Shown: positions 42,938-52,688, counted from the first letter of the stretch. The stretch is 64,000 nt of DNA from Azophilus sp965220425 (GCA_965220425.1 OZ244830.1:2976001-3040000); one strand, 5' to 3'. The notes: a model not told the origin generated them from the sequence alone. A program made the numbers and translations.

Positions 42938-45900
42938 TCATTGCCGCAACCCGAACAGCTCGGTATTGCCGCCCTTGGCGGTGATGTTCTCGCTGCGCGT
43001 GCGCTCCGTGGCAAATCGCAGCAGATAGTGCGGGCCGCCCGCCTTGGGCCCGGTGCCGGACAGTCCCCGCCCGCCGAATGGGTGCACGCCCACCACCGCA
43101 CCGATCATGTTGCGGTTGACGTAGACATTGCCGGCACGGGTTTTTTCGAAAACCTCGCGGGCGAACCCGTCGATGCGGCTGTGGATACCCAGGGTCAACC
43201 CGAAGCCCGTATCCTCGATCTCGACAAGCGCCTCGTCCAGCGCCCTGGCGGCGAACCGCACGACATGCAGCACGGGGCCGAACACCTCACCTTCGAGACG
43301 GCGGATCGAGTCGATCTCGAATACGCATGGGGCGAAGAAAGAGCCGGCCTTGCAGTGCGGCGGCAATGTGCATTCAGCGACCTTGCGGGCGTTCCGCTGC
43401 AGGGTCGCGACGTGCGCGTGGAGCAGGGCCCGGGCGCCGTCGCCGATTACCGGCCCGATGTCGGTCGCCGCATCCAGCGGATCGCCGATCACCAGCGTTT
43501 GCATGGCTCCGGCCAGCATGGCCAGAACGTCGTCGGCAATCTCCTGCTGAAGATACAGCACCCGCAACGCCGAGCAGCGCTGCCCGGCGCTCTGGAACGC
43601 CGAGACGATCACATCGTCAACGACCTGTTCCGGCAATGCGGTGGAATCGACCAGCATGACGTTCTGGCCGCCGGTCTCGGCGATCAGCGGCGCGATGGGC
43701 CCATCGCGTTCAGCGAGTTGCCGGTTGATCAGCGTTGCCGTTGCCATGGATCCGGTGAACGCCACGCCGGCGATACGCGGGTCCCGGGTCAGTGGGCCGC
43801 CGACGCGCGCGCCATCGCCGGGCAACAGATGCAGCAGTCCCGTGGGTATGCCGGCCTCGTGCAACAGGCGTACCGCCTCGGCAGCGATCAGGGGCGTCTG
43901 CTCGGCGGGCTTGGCTGCGACGCCGTTGCCGGCGGCAAGCGCCGCCGAGACCTGGCCGATGAAGATCGCCAGGGGGAAGTTCCACGGACTGATGCAGGCG
44001 AATACCCCGCGGCCGTGCAGGCTCAGGTCGTTGTGTTCTCCGGTCGGGCCGGGCAATTGCATCGGCGCACCGAATCGTCGACGCGCCTGCATGGCGTAGT
44101 AGCGGCAGAAATCGGCGGCTTCGCGAACCTCCGCGAGGGAATCCGCCAGGGTGCGCCCGGCTTCCGCACCGATCAGCCCGATCAGCCGCTCACGGTTGGT
44201 TTCCAGAAGGTCCGCGGCTTTTTCCAGGACAGCCGCACGGGCGCTGCCGCCGCGCGCGTCCCAGCGCTCTTGCTCCGTCGCCGCCGAATCGAGCGCGGCA
44301 TCGATGTTGCCGGGGCCGGCTTCGATCACCGTACCCACGGTGTTGGTGCGATTGGCAGGGCTGCATACCGGGACCTCTTCGCCGGCGCGCAGCGTTCCGT
44401 CGACAATGGGCCCGGATCGGTAGCACTGGCGTGCCGCATCGCGGGCCGATGCCTGCAACCGGGCAAGACAAAACGGGTCATCCAGGTCGATGCCACCGGC
44501 ATTGGCGCGATCTTCGCCGGCCTGGCGGTAAAGATCGGGCGGTGGCGGGATGTCCGGATGACGGCGACCGTCCACGGCGAGGACACCGGCCAGTGTGTCC
44601 TGGATCAGTTCATCGACCGGCGCTTCGGCGTCAAGGAAGCGGTTGACGAAGGAACTGTTGGCGCCGTTCTCGAGCAGGCGCCGCACCAGGTAGGGCAGCA
44701 GGTCGCGGTGCGAACCCACCGGTGCGTAGACTCGCAACGGTGGCCTTGAGTGGCTTGTGAGCTGCGCATAGAGAAGCTGCCCCATGCCGTGGAGACGCTG
44801 AAACTCAAAGCCGTCGCTCTCAGCCGCCGGGCCGCCCCTCGTCCGTGCGCGTTGCTGTTGCTTATTGCTGCCGGCCGTGGCCGACCGCGAGTTCGTCGAG
44901 TCATCCGAAGACGCCGCGGCTTCAGCCAGTTCCATCACCATGCTGACCGTTTGCGCATTGTGGCTCGCGAACTGCGGAAAGATCGCATCGGGGGCTGCCA
45001 AAAGCCGGGCGGCGCAGATCTCGTAACAGAGGTCGGTGTGCACCTTCCGCGTGAACACGGGGTAGTCGGCAAAGCCCTGTTCCTGAGCGTGCTTGATTTC
45101 CGTATCCCAGTAGGCGCCTTTCACCAGGCGCACCATCAGGCGCCGGCCGGTGGCGCGAGCCAGGGCAATCAGCCAGTCGGCAACCAGCGGCGCCCGTTTC
45201 TGATAGGCCTGGAGCACGAAGCCGAGGCCGTTCCAGCCGGCCAGCTCAATATCGCGCGCCAGCGCTGCAAAGACATCCAGTGTCGGTTCCAGCCGTGCCG
45301 CCTCTTCGGCATCGATGCTGAAGCCCAGGCCATGACGCTTGGCCTGCCGGGCCAGTTCCCCGACCGCGGGGACCAGTTCCGTCTGCAGACGCTGCCGCTG
45401 CGCGTATTCGAAACGCGGGTGCAGTGCGGAGAGCTTCACGGATATGCCGTCGTTGGCGACGGGGTCTACACCACTCTGCGCTTCGCCGATGGCGTCGACG
45501 GCGCCGGCATAAGCCTCGAAATAGCGTTCGGCATCCTGAGCGGTTCGAGCGCCTTCGCCCAGCATGTCGAACGAGAAGCGGGTGCCCGGGTCTTCCAGCG
45601 CCCGCCCGCGGCGCATGGCTTCACCGATGGTGCGGCCAAGCACGTACTGCCCGCCCAGAATCCGCATCGCCTGCAGCACCGCCCGGCGCACCACCGGCTC
45701 GCCGAGACGCGCCACGAGCCGGCGCACCCAATCCACCGTATCGGCCGCGGTATCCGGCTCCAGGGTCACCAGCCGTCCGGTGAGCATCAATCCCCAGACC
45801 GAGGCATTGACGAAAGGGGAGGCCGATTTCCCGAGATGCGAATCCCAGTCTCCGGCGCGAATTTTTTCCGCGATCAGCGCATCCGCCGTTGCTTCGTCGG

Positions 45901-46183
45901 GAACGCGCAGCAGCGCTTCGGCCAGGCACATGAGCGCCACGCCTTCGCGATTGGAAAGCCCGAACTCCTGCAGAAAGGCGTCGAGGGTTCCGGCACGAAG
46001 ACCGGAGGCGCGGCATTGACGAACCAGTTCCCGTGCCCGTTCGACGACGGCTTCGCGCTCCGGGGCGCTGAGGTTGCGGTTGGCAAAGGCAAGCAGTTCA
46101 CGTACGCGTTGCGGTTCGTCTACGTGGGTATTGTCGCGAATCGCATCGCGCATTCTTGCGAGTTCGGCAGTGGAATCCGTCAT
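42938..46183 (-). CDS. putA: bifunctional proline dehydrogenase / P5C dehydrogenase
   Basis: ATG 46183 (MTDSTAELARMRDAIRDNTH) is preferred to a longer frame; 1081 residues. N-terminal half: FAD proline dehydrogenase barrel (NDGISVKLSALHPRFEYAQR, RRLMVRLVKGAYWDTEIKHA, PQFASHNAQTVSMVMELAEA, PVGSHRDLLPYLVRRLLENG). C-terminal half: aldehyde dehydrogenase (ISPWNFPLAIFIGQVSAALA, ETGGQNVMLVD, AFQSAGQRCSALRVLYLQQ with catalytic Cys, GPVLHVVRF). It turns proline into glutamate with substrate channelling. No ribbon-helix-helix domain, so not a self-repressor. A 30-40-residue Ser/Gln/Arg-rich insert lies before FEFQRLHGMGQLLY. Confidence 0.95.
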   Translation of the reverse strand: MTDSTAELARMRDAIRDNTHVDEPQRVRELLAFANRNLSAPEREAVVERARELVRQCRASGLRAGTLDAFLQEFGLSNREGVALMCLAEALLRVPDEATADALIAEKIRAGDWDSHLGKSASPFVNASVWGLMLTGRLVTLEPDTAADTVDWVRRLVARLGEPVVRRAVLQAMRILGGQYVLGRTIGEAMRRGRALEDPGTRFSFDMLGEGARTAQDAERYFEAYAGAVDAIGEAQSGVDPVANDGISVKLSALHPRFEYAQRQRLQTELVPAVGELARQAKRHGLGFSIDAEEAARLEPTLDVFAALARDIELAGWNGLGFVLQAYQKRAPLVADWLIALARATGRRLMVRLVKGAYWDTEIKHAQEQGFADYPVFTRKVHTDLCYEICAARLLAAPDAIFPQFASHNAQTVSMVMELAEAAASSDDSTNSRSATAGSNKQQQRARTRGGPAAESDGFEFQRLHGMGQLLYAQLTSHSRPPLRVYAPVGSHRDLLPYLVRRLLENGANSSFVNRFLDAEAPVDELIQDTLAGVLAVDGRRHPDIPPPPDLYRQAGEDRANAGGIDLDDPFCLARLQASARDAARQCYRSGPIVDGTLRAGEEVPVCSPANRTNTVGTVIEAGPGNIDAALDSAATEQERWDARGGSARAAVLEKAADLLETNRERLIGLIGAEAGRTLADSLAEVREAADFCRYYAMQARRRFGAPMQLPGPTGEHNDLSLHGRGVFACISPWNFPLAIFIGQVSAALAAGNGVAAKPAEQTPLIAAEAVRLLHEAGIPTGLLHLLPGDGARVGGPLTRDPRIAGVAFTGSMATATLINRQLAERDGPIAPLIAETGGQNVMLVDSTALPEQVVDDVIVSAFQSAGQRCSALRVLYLQQEIADDVLAMLAGAMQTLVIGDPLDAATDIGPVIGDGARALLHAHVATLQRNARKVAECTLPPHCKAGSFFAPCVFEIDSIRRLEGEVFGPVLHVVRFAARALDEALVEIEDTGFGLTLGIHSRIDGFAREVFEKTRAGNVYVNRNMIGAVVGVHPFGGRGLSGTGPKAGGPHYLLRFATERTRSENITAKGGNTELFGLRQ

Positions 46184-46562
46184 TGACCTGAACGCCTCGG
46201 GCCGCGATGCCAAGCGATAGCCCATTTTGGGCGTGGAGGCAAGTCAGGCGAGCGTGAATGGGCGGACGGGCGCGTTTCGGCCCGCGGTCTGCCGGCGCCG
46301 TCATGCGCGAACGTCGGCGGAAGAGAATCAGTCGCACACCCCTGAATTCATGCCGCCTGGTTCCCCCCATATACAGCTCTGACGGACTATGTATAGCGTA
46401 AAATCCGCGTTGAATTGCCCAGACCGCTAACGTAGCATTTTGCTTTTCGTCGTTACCTTTTTCGCCCGGGGCAGCCTTGCTGCATTCTGTTTTTCCGTGA
46501 ACGATTCAGGCGATGCCGCAGTGCCCGGACATGGGCTGGCACGCAATAGAAAGGAATTTCTG
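46184..46562. promoter_or_regulatory. divergent intergenic region putA / TonB receptor
   Basis: 379 bp without a gene. Two visible features: an inverted repeat TATACA-14-TGTATA at 46370-46395, and a weak promoter reading toward the receptor, TTGAAT (46410-46415), 17 bp, TAGCAT (46433-46438). Both are suggestions only. AAAGGA before ATG 46563 is the receptor's ribosome-binding site. Confidence 0.35.
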
Positions 46563-49058
46563 ATGGGCCGATCTGCACGCAAGCGTTTCATACGGTGGTG
46601 CGGTCGCTGGAGCGCGATCCTGCCGGTGGCCGTTGTTACGGCGTGGCCTTGCGACGCGGCATCGGCGGAGGACGCCGGGCACGATCACGAGATAGAGGAA
46701 ATCGTCGTCACCGCCGACCTCGGCAGCATGCCCGGCAGCGATGTTCGTTCGATCTTCGGATTCGACAAGTCGATACTCGAAACGCCCCGTTCGGCCTCGA
46801 CCGTCAGCGAAGAGATGATGAGCCGCTTCATCATCAGCGATATCGATGAACTGATCGCCCTGGCGCCCGGCAGCTTTACCCAGTCGTTCTTCGGCGTTGC
46901 CGGCACGCTCGATATTCGCGGTACCCCGGGCGAAACCTATTTCCGGGGCGTGCGCCGCCTGGACAACCCGGGCAACTATCCGACGCCGATTGCCGCGTCG
47001 AGCCGCATCGACATCGTGCGCGGGCCGGCATCGCCCATTCATGGTCCGGCCAAGATCGGCGGCTACATCAATTTCGATCCTCAATCCGCGCACATCGACG
47101 CGGGCAACGGTGCCGTATCCGGCTCCGTGAGCCTGGAAGCGGGTTCCTGGGAGAGACGGGTCGGCACCGCCGAGATCAGCGGTCCGGGGCGCTTGGGCGA
47201 GCGGGAATTCGGCTATCGCCTGTATGCGGAGATCGAAGACTCGGACAGCTACTACCGAAGTATCACGACCGGGCAGACCATATTGCAGGCCTCCTTCGAC
47301 ATGCATGTCAACCAGGTGGAGTTCCAGTTCGGCGGCATGTACCACGACTACGAGGGCGCCGAAAACGCCGGCTGGAATCGCATCACCCAGGAGTTGATCG
47401 ATGAGGGCGTCTATACCACAGGATCGCCACAGCCCCTCGATGCCGATGGGGACGGCTACATCTCCCACCAGGAATTCGATGTCAATGGCGATGGCTTCAC
47501 CGATCTGAGCCCGTTTGCCGCGGGATTGACACCGGGTACGCAGGCTCCGCTCGATCCCTCGGGACCGTTCCCGGGCGCCTGCCGCATCGGCGCGACCCTG
47601 GTGTTCGGCTGCGAGGCCCATCTGTTGTCGCTGGTGGATCCTGGCACCGCCAGGATCAGTGGTGATCAGGTCCTGGTCGATCCCGACGATTTTCAGACCT
47701 CGGAAGTGGCAACGCTCTATTTCGATGTCATTTTCGAGAGCGATGGCGGATGGGAATGGCGCAACCAGATGTTCTTCGAAGCATACGAGGTCGTAACCGA
47801 GGTCGCCTACGGTTTTTCACAGCTTCACGACTCCTGGGTCTTCGAGGACAAATTCGTCGTCGCAAGGCGGTTCGAGTGGGAGGAGGGCGGCCTGGCGGTA
47901 CAGATCTCGCCGTCGATCAGATTCACCGACTTCGAACACGGAGACGACTACACCAACGAGTACTTCGACCGCCGCGACATAACGGGCCCGGCGAGTCCGC
48001 TGGACCGGCGCCTCCTGTCGACGCAGATCGATGCCGACTATACGGACTACTTTATCGGCGAATATCTCGACCTGGGGTTCGCCGTCATGGCGGACCTGGA
48101 CTGGCATGGCTTCAACGCCGTGGCCGGCGCGCGCTATGACGTCATCGACATGAAGAGCCGGCAGCCGGTCGAGAAGTTGCTGTTGCCGAGTTCGAGAAAC
48201 TTCTGCCTGGATGCTTCCTGCACGGTGCTCGATGCGCAGGACGAGGTGGAGGGCGTTTCCTGGACCTTGAGCCTCAGCTACACAACAGGATTCGGGCTGC
48301 GTCCCTACGTCACCGCCTCGAGGCAAGCTACCGTCATCGCGGGGCAGGGCGCTGACCTGACAACGTTCAACATCGCGGGCGGCCGCGCGTTCGATGAGTC
48401 GAAGCTGCTGGAATTCGGGCTCAAGGGGAGCCTGTTCGACGACCTGCTCTATTTCGCACTGGCGGTTTATGCACAGGAACGGGTCGATTTCTCCGCCCAG
48501 CAGATCGTCACCAACCAGGCGAGCAGGACCGAGGGGCTGGAATTCGAACTGCGCTGGCTGGTCAACGACCGGCTGCTGCTGAGTTTCGGCTATTCGGACA
48601 TTGAAGTCGTGAACCTCAACACGCTGGAACAAGGCGGACGTTTCAGCTTCGTCGGCGCCGACGATGTTCCCGGTATCCCGCGTGGAGCCATCTATGGGGG
48701 TGCATTGGCGGGCGTATTGCGTCCGGAAACGCCGGATGCCCGCCGCGCCGGAATTCCGGAACACATCTGGTCGATTACCGGCACCTATGACTTCGGCCGC
48801 GGTCTCGCCGCCAGCGTCAGCGTGGTGGATGTGGAATCCACGCAATCGGGATTTACAAAGTCGGTGACATTGCCGGCATACACCCTTGTCAACGCGGGCG
48901 TGGTCTTCGAGCGGGGCAACTGGCTGATCAGCGCCGCGGCAAAGAACCTGACCGACGAACGCTATTTCCGGGCGAATTTCCCCAACCTTTTCGGCGGTGT
49001 GGTCGTGCTTCCCGAACTGCCGCGCCACTACGCGGTGCGCGTTCAGTACCAGTGGTAA
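46563..49058 (+). CDS. TonB-dependent outer-membrane receptor with EF-hand-like insertion
   Basis: ATG 46563 with a signal peptide (FIRWCGRWSAILPVAVVTAW, cut near SAEDAG). 831 residues. TonB box-like EEIVVTADLG, plug domain (IDIVRGPASPIHGPAKIGGY, INFD), beta barrel ending RHYAVRVQYQW with the terminal aromatic. Between early barrel strands (47439-47510) a loop DADGDGYISHQEF fits a canonical 12-residue EF-hand calcium loop and is followed by DVNGDGFTDLS. Ligand unknown; siderophores, vitamins, sugars and organic ligands are all possible. It is transcribed divergently from putA. No partner transport genes are adjacent. Confidence 0.9.
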   Translation: MGRSARKRFIRWCGRWSAILPVAVVTAWPCDAASAEDAGHDHEIEEIVVTADLGSMPGSDVRSIFGFDKSILETPRSASTVSEEMMSRFIISDIDELIALAPGSFTQSFFGVAGTLDIRGTPGETYFRGVRRLDNPGNYPTPIAASSRIDIVRGPASPIHGPAKIGGYINFDPQSAHIDAGNGAVSGSVSLEAGSWERRVGTAEISGPGRLGEREFGYRLYAEIEDSDSYYRSITTGQTILQASFDMHVNQVEFQFGGMYHDYEGAENAGWNRITQELIDEGVYTTGSPQPLDADGDGYISHQEFDVNGDGFTDLSPFAAGLTPGTQAPLDPSGPFPGACRIGATLVFGCEAHLLSLVDPGTARISGDQVLVDPDDFQTSEVATLYFDVIFESDGGWEWRNQMFFEAYEVVTEVAYGFSQLHDSWVFEDKFVVARRFEWEEGGLAVQISPSIRFTDFEHGDDYTNEYFDRRDITGPASPLDRRLLSTQIDADYTDYFIGEYLDLGFAVMADLDWHGFNAVAGARYDVIDMKSRQPVEKLLLPSSRNFCLDASCTVLDAQDEVEGVSWTLSLSYTTGFGLRPYVTASRQATVIAGQGADLTTFNIAGGRAFDESKLLEFGLKGSLFDDLLYFALAVYAQERVDFSAQQIVTNQASRTEGLEFELRWLVNDRLLLSFGYSDIEVVNLNTLEQGGRFSFVGADDVPGIPRGAIYGGALAGVLRPETPDARRAGIPEHIWSITGTYDFGRGLAASVSVVDVESTQSGFTKSVTLPAYTLVNAGVVFERGNWLISAAAKNLTDERYFRANFPNLFGGVVVLPELPRHYAVRVQYQW

Positions 49059-49167
49059 GGCCGGCTCGCGCTCGATTGGGCAAAGCCCATGAGGCACGTT
49101 AAGGTACGCTTGGAGCGAGGGTGCTGCGGCCCGACCGACGACCATTCAACGGCACCAGGAGACATTC

Positions 49168-49803
49168 ATGAAACTCTACGACAGCAAACTTGCGCCGAAT
49201 CCGAGGCGGGTGCGCATATTCATGGCGGAAAAGGGCATTGCGTGCGAGACCGAGCAGGTCGATATCCTCAAAGGGGAGAACCTGGAGGAGGCGTACCTCG
49301 CCGTCAATCCGCGTGGGCTGCTCCCGGCGCTGGTTCTCGACGACGGTATCGTGCTCGACGAAAGCGTGGCGATCTGCCGCTACCTGGAGGAAGCCCATCC
49401 CGAGCCGCCGCTGATGGGAACCGGGGCTCTCGGCAAGGCACAGGTGGAGGCGAGGCAACGGCATATGGAGTTTGACGGGTTGCTTGGCGCCGCGGAGGCG
49501 TTCCGCAACGCCTTTCCGCTGTTCTCCTCCCGCGGATTGCCTGGCAAGTCCGGTTCCGTGGAAGCCATTCCGGCCCTGGCGGAACGGGGCAAGGGCACGG
49601 TGTCGCGCTTTTACCGCCGCCTTGATGAAGACCTGGCCAGTTCCGCCTTTGTTGCCGGTGACGATTTCACGATCGCGGATATCACCGCACTCTGCACCGT
49701 GGATTTCGCAGTTGGCGCCGCCCGGGTCCCCATCCCCGACGATTGCGGGAACCTCAAGCGCTGGCACGCCGAGGTTTCCGCCAGGCCCAGCGCAAAGGCC
49801 TAA
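49168..49803 (+). CDS. glutathione S-transferase family protein
   Basis: 211 residues, ATG 49168 after CAGGAG. The N-terminal thioredoxin fold reads MKLYDSKLAPNPRRVRIFMA, with cis-Pro and gamma-glutamyl contact in NPRGLLPALVLDDGIVLDES. The C-terminal helical domain has the N-capping box and hydrophobic staple (FVAGDDFTIADITALCTVDF). Active-site residue is likely Ser or Asn near position 10, not Cys, so conjugation or binding fits better than a redox role. Substrate not inferable. It stands alone, followed by a repeat region. Confidence 0.9.
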   Translation: MKLYDSKLAPNPRRVRIFMAEKGIACETEQVDILKGENLEEAYLAVNPRGLLPALVLDDGIVLDESVAICRYLEEAHPEPPLMGTGALGKAQVEARQRHMEFDGLLGAAEAFRNAFPLFSSRGLPGKSGSVEAIPALAERGKGTVSRFYRRLDEDLASSAFVAGDDFTIADITALCTVDFAVGAARVPIPDDCGNLKRWHAEVSARPSAKA

Positions 49804-49888
49804 GCGACCTCACGGCCCAGCGCTATTGCGCGGCTCGCATCAGCGCCTGCCGGCGGTCAAATGTCCCCGCGCGAAGGTGTGTGCGGTA

Positions 49889-49925
49889 CGCTGAAACGAA
49901 AGCAACCGATCGGACAGGACACCAG
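49889..49925 (+). repeat. 37-bp dispersed repeat, copy B
   Basis: CGCTGAAAC and ATCGGACAGGACACCAG as in copy A (42601-42637). It directly abuts the left arm of the outer inverted repeat beginning at 49924. Confidence 0.55.
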
Positions 49926-50395
49926 CCCGCATATCTCACCAAGTCGCTTGTTGAGTCACTGAATGTCATTGCGTTTCAATCAGATAACTCCGCTTTTTGG
50001 AGGTTCTGCCGGGCACGGACTGCGCTGGCCGCGCCCTCGCTGGTCTTTTGCCCGCGTACGCGCACATGCTCGCTCCACCATAGGCGGGGCTATGCTTTAA
50101 CCTGCATCCGTCACCAACTTTCGTCGCGAGGGCGTCGAGGCGCCGTGTAAGCGTGGCCGCGCGGACCGGAGGGCGGTGCAGGCATACTTGACAGTATGTC
50201 AAACCGGCCGTAGGGAGCACGGCCGCGCTTACGCGATGCATCGGCGTCCGCAGCAGGAAGTTGGTGACGGATGCGGGTTAAGCTCGCGAGCACGCGCACG
50301 GAGCCCTCAGCCGGGGAGCGCGAGGGGCTTGCTCCTCGCATGTGGACCAGAAAATCCTGCGCGATCATCGCGGCCCTTGGTGAGATATGCGGGTT
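49924..50395. repeat. nested inverted-repeat element, no coding gene
   Basis: Outer arms: AGCCCGCATATCTCACCAAG (49924-49943) and its reverse complement at 50376-50395 (19 of 20). Inner arms: TTAACC(T/C)GCATCCGTCACCAA at 50098-50117 and reversed at 50262-50281, sharing the CCGCAT...TCACCAA design with the outer pair. Innermost hairpin: GTAAGCGTGGCCG (50147-50159) against CGGCCGCGCTTAC near 50220-50232, with CATACT-TGAC-AGTATG between. No credible reading frame lies inside. It looks like one small transposon inserted into a related one, or a large structured RNA/DNA element. Confidence 0.55.
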
Positions 50396-52481
50396 AGCGG
50401 TGACTTTCCGGCCGCCGCCGGTTCGACTGGCGCGGCTGCCGCTGCTGAACGCTGCTTGCAGCCTTCGCTGCCGGCGGGCGCGCCGAGGCGCGTTGAACGC
50501 TGCGGGCCGGGGGGGCCTGCACGGATCTTGGAGCGGGCCTTGCGGCACTGCGTTTGACTGCGGCGTTGGCGAAGTTGCGGGCAGCAGCAGAAGACGAAAC
50601 CGACACGCGCGGTGTGGGTCGAACGGGCTTGGATTGCGGCGCCGCTTGCAACGCCTGCCTGCCGGACGGCATTCGCACCGCCGGCGAAGATTGGGTCCGA
50701 ATGCGATTCTGCGGCGGGGATGCAGTCGTTCGCCTGAGCGCGGCGGATTGGGTCGCGCGAGTCGCCGTTCTAAGCCTGACGGCCAGGGACGAGGCTGAAG
50801 GCCTCCGGCGCTCTCGAGGTTGCACCCTGGGTGGGACGCTTTTCTCGGGTTCGCTGACAGAAGCGGGCCGGGTTCTGCGCGACGTTCGCGTCCGTGCAGG
50901 ATTGCGGGGCGCGACGGCAGGGCGTTGCATGTTCGAAGGCTTGCGGATCGGAGTTGAGAGGGGTTGTTGCGTGTTGCCCGGCGCCGGGCGCGTCGCGGTT
51001 CCTTGTGACGGTTTGGCTGCACGCTGCTCGATGGCGCGGCGCAGATTGGCCGCCCGGGCGTTCGGCACGTTCACCGCGCCCACCGGCGGGCGCCGCCGAG
51101 GTGCGTTGCTTTGAGCTTCGGCTGGGGCATTGGACGCTTGCGTGCGCGATGCGGATGCCAATCTCCCGGTGCTCGCTGTCCGGGTTCGGGCCGGCTCGGT
51201 TTTTCTTGCCCGTGAATCCCCCCGCTGCCCGGTCCTGTTCACCGGAATGTGGCCGGACCGCTTGTCGGGCATGGTGACGACCGATCGCTCGATGCCCCGG
51301 GCGGCGGGAGCGCCAGGCGGTGCTGCCTGATCGCGCCCGCCCGGAGAACGGCCGTCCGAGCCGTCGGGCCGGCTTCCGGCACCGGGGCGACCGGGCCGCC
51401 GGCCGGGCCTCGATCCCCCGCGCCGGTCGTCGTTGTGCCAACGGTTGTCGTCATGGTGCCGCCGGTCGTGTCGCCGCGGCCGGTCCTGGCGGTAGAAGCT
51501 CAACCAGACGTGCGGCCGGCGGTAGTAGAAGGGGTCGTAGTACGAGTATCCGAAATAGGGGTGGTCTTGGAATCCGTAGTGATGCCAGTGCAGGCTGCGG
51601 CTATGCCAACCGATGCTGAAAGCCGATGTCACGCCCCAGAACGCGCCGTTGGAGAAGTAGTGACCGCTTGGATACGGGTAGTAGTAAACCGGATAGGCGC
51701 GCGGATAGTAGTTATAGACGCGCCTGGGCTGGTAGGTGACCACTTCGTCCGGGTCGTAGTAGGGCACGTAGATGACTTCGCGCTCCACGGGCGCGATCTC
51801 GATGGCGCCCGCCTCGCTGACGGAAACCACCTGCTTGTCGTCGCTCTTGAGATTGCCGGCCGCGGCAGCCTGTTCGCGGAAACCGGCGACCGCGTCGATG
51901 ACAGCCTCCTGTTGCAGGAGCACCGCTTCGCCGAGTTGCCAAGTCCACCTCAGTTCGCTGTCGAGCAGCGCGACGATTTCGGGGTAGTTCAACAGAGCCA
52001 CGACCGAGGCGTCCCACTCCTCATCCGGTTCAAGGCCGAGGTCTGCCTCGCTTGCCTCCAGAAATCGGGCAGCCAGAACGACCTGCAAGGGGAAGGTGGA
52101 TGCGGGCAGCACGATCGCCAGCAGGTCGTCGGGATAGAGCGCGACGGGCGCCACCAGCGTTGCCAACTCATCGTCGGTCAGCAGTTCAACCGGTTCGACG
52201 GACACGATCTCCGGTGCTGTGCCCAGGTCCGCCCGCGCCGATATCGCGCCCGCGAGGCCAAGCAGGAAAACAGCCGCACACAGCAAGGCGCGGCGAGTCC
52301 TGCGCGATGCTGCCGATGCGGCAATCGCCAGATTCGCCCAATTCGGCCGAACCGCGAGCCCTGGCGCCAATGCAAGAACCACTTCGATGCTCCCCAATCC
52401 ATCAGGTCGCTGCGGGCGTGAGCCAGGTGGAACCGGCATCTGACCGGATACTCGGGACGGGTTGCAAGGCATGGTCGCCAT
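50394..52481 (-). CDS. DUF3300 envelope protein with long basic low-complexity tail
   Basis: ATG 52481 is preceded by AGGAG at eight bases, better than upstream starts; 695 residues. A membrane/signal segment (ALLCAAVFLLGLAGAISARA) precedes the DUF3300 domain: ELATLVAPVALYPDDLLAIV, LPASTFPLQVVLAARFLEAS, EREVIYVPYYDPDEVVTYQP. A Tyr/His/Pro-rich stretch (YPVYYYPYPSGHYFSNGAFW) follows. The last 350 residues are Arg/Ala/Pro/Ser repeats without structure, likely extracytoplasmic. DUF3300 proteins are secreted or envelope-bound with unknown function. The gene is divergent from the S41 protease. Confidence 0.8.
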   Translation of the reverse strand: MATMPCNPSRVSGQMPVPPGSRPQRPDGLGSIEVVLALAPGLAVRPNWANLAIAASAASRRTRRALLCAAVFLLGLAGAISARADLGTAPEIVSVEPVELLTDDELATLVAPVALYPDDLLAIVLPASTFPLQVVLAARFLEASEADLGLEPDEEWDASVVALLNYPEIVALLDSELRWTWQLGEAVLLQQEAVIDAVAGFREQAAAAGNLKSDDKQVVSVSEAGAIEIAPVEREVIYVPYYDPDEVVTYQPRRVYNYYPRAYPVYYYPYPSGHYFSNGAFWGVTSAFSIGWHSRSLHWHHYGFQDHPYFGYSYYDPFYYRRPHVWLSFYRQDRPRRHDRRHHDDNRWHNDDRRGGSRPGRRPGRPGAGSRPDGSDGRSPGGRDQAAPPGAPAARGIERSVVTMPDKRSGHIPVNRTGQRGDSRARKTEPARTRTASTGRLASASRTQASNAPAEAQSNAPRRRPPVGAVNVPNARAANLRRAIEQRAAKPSQGTATRPAPGNTQQPLSTPIRKPSNMQRPAVAPRNPARTRTSRRTRPASVSEPEKSVPPRVQPRERRRPSASSLAVRLRTATRATQSAALRRTTASPPQNRIRTQSSPAVRMPSGRQALQAAPQSKPVRPTPRVSVSSSAAARNFANAAVKRSAARPAPRSVQAPPARSVQRASARPPAAKAASSVQQRQPRQSNRRRPESHR

Positions 52482-52688
52482 CGGGATCACTCCTGCGCCG
52501 CAAAGTGCGTGAGTCCACGGTAACCCGCTCAACCTGAACGGTGCCTTAACGATGAACGCCGTTGGCGGCCGCTTGCCGTCCAGCGGGGGCCGGCCGGGGA
52601 ATCCTGCCGGACCAGGAAACCAAATTCGGACAATTCCGTCCAAGTCCGTGGAGCCTGGCAGCATCGCCGGCGGTTCACGCGAGGTAGA

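Noticed and set aside
42746..44749. 667-codon plus-strand frame
   Set aside because: Shadow of putA on the opposite strand; no start signal or domain.
50111..51022. 303-codon minus-strand frame crossing the nested repeat
   Set aside because: It overlaps the well-supported DUF3300 gene in another frame and the palindromes; the peptide is Arg/Pro-rich noise.
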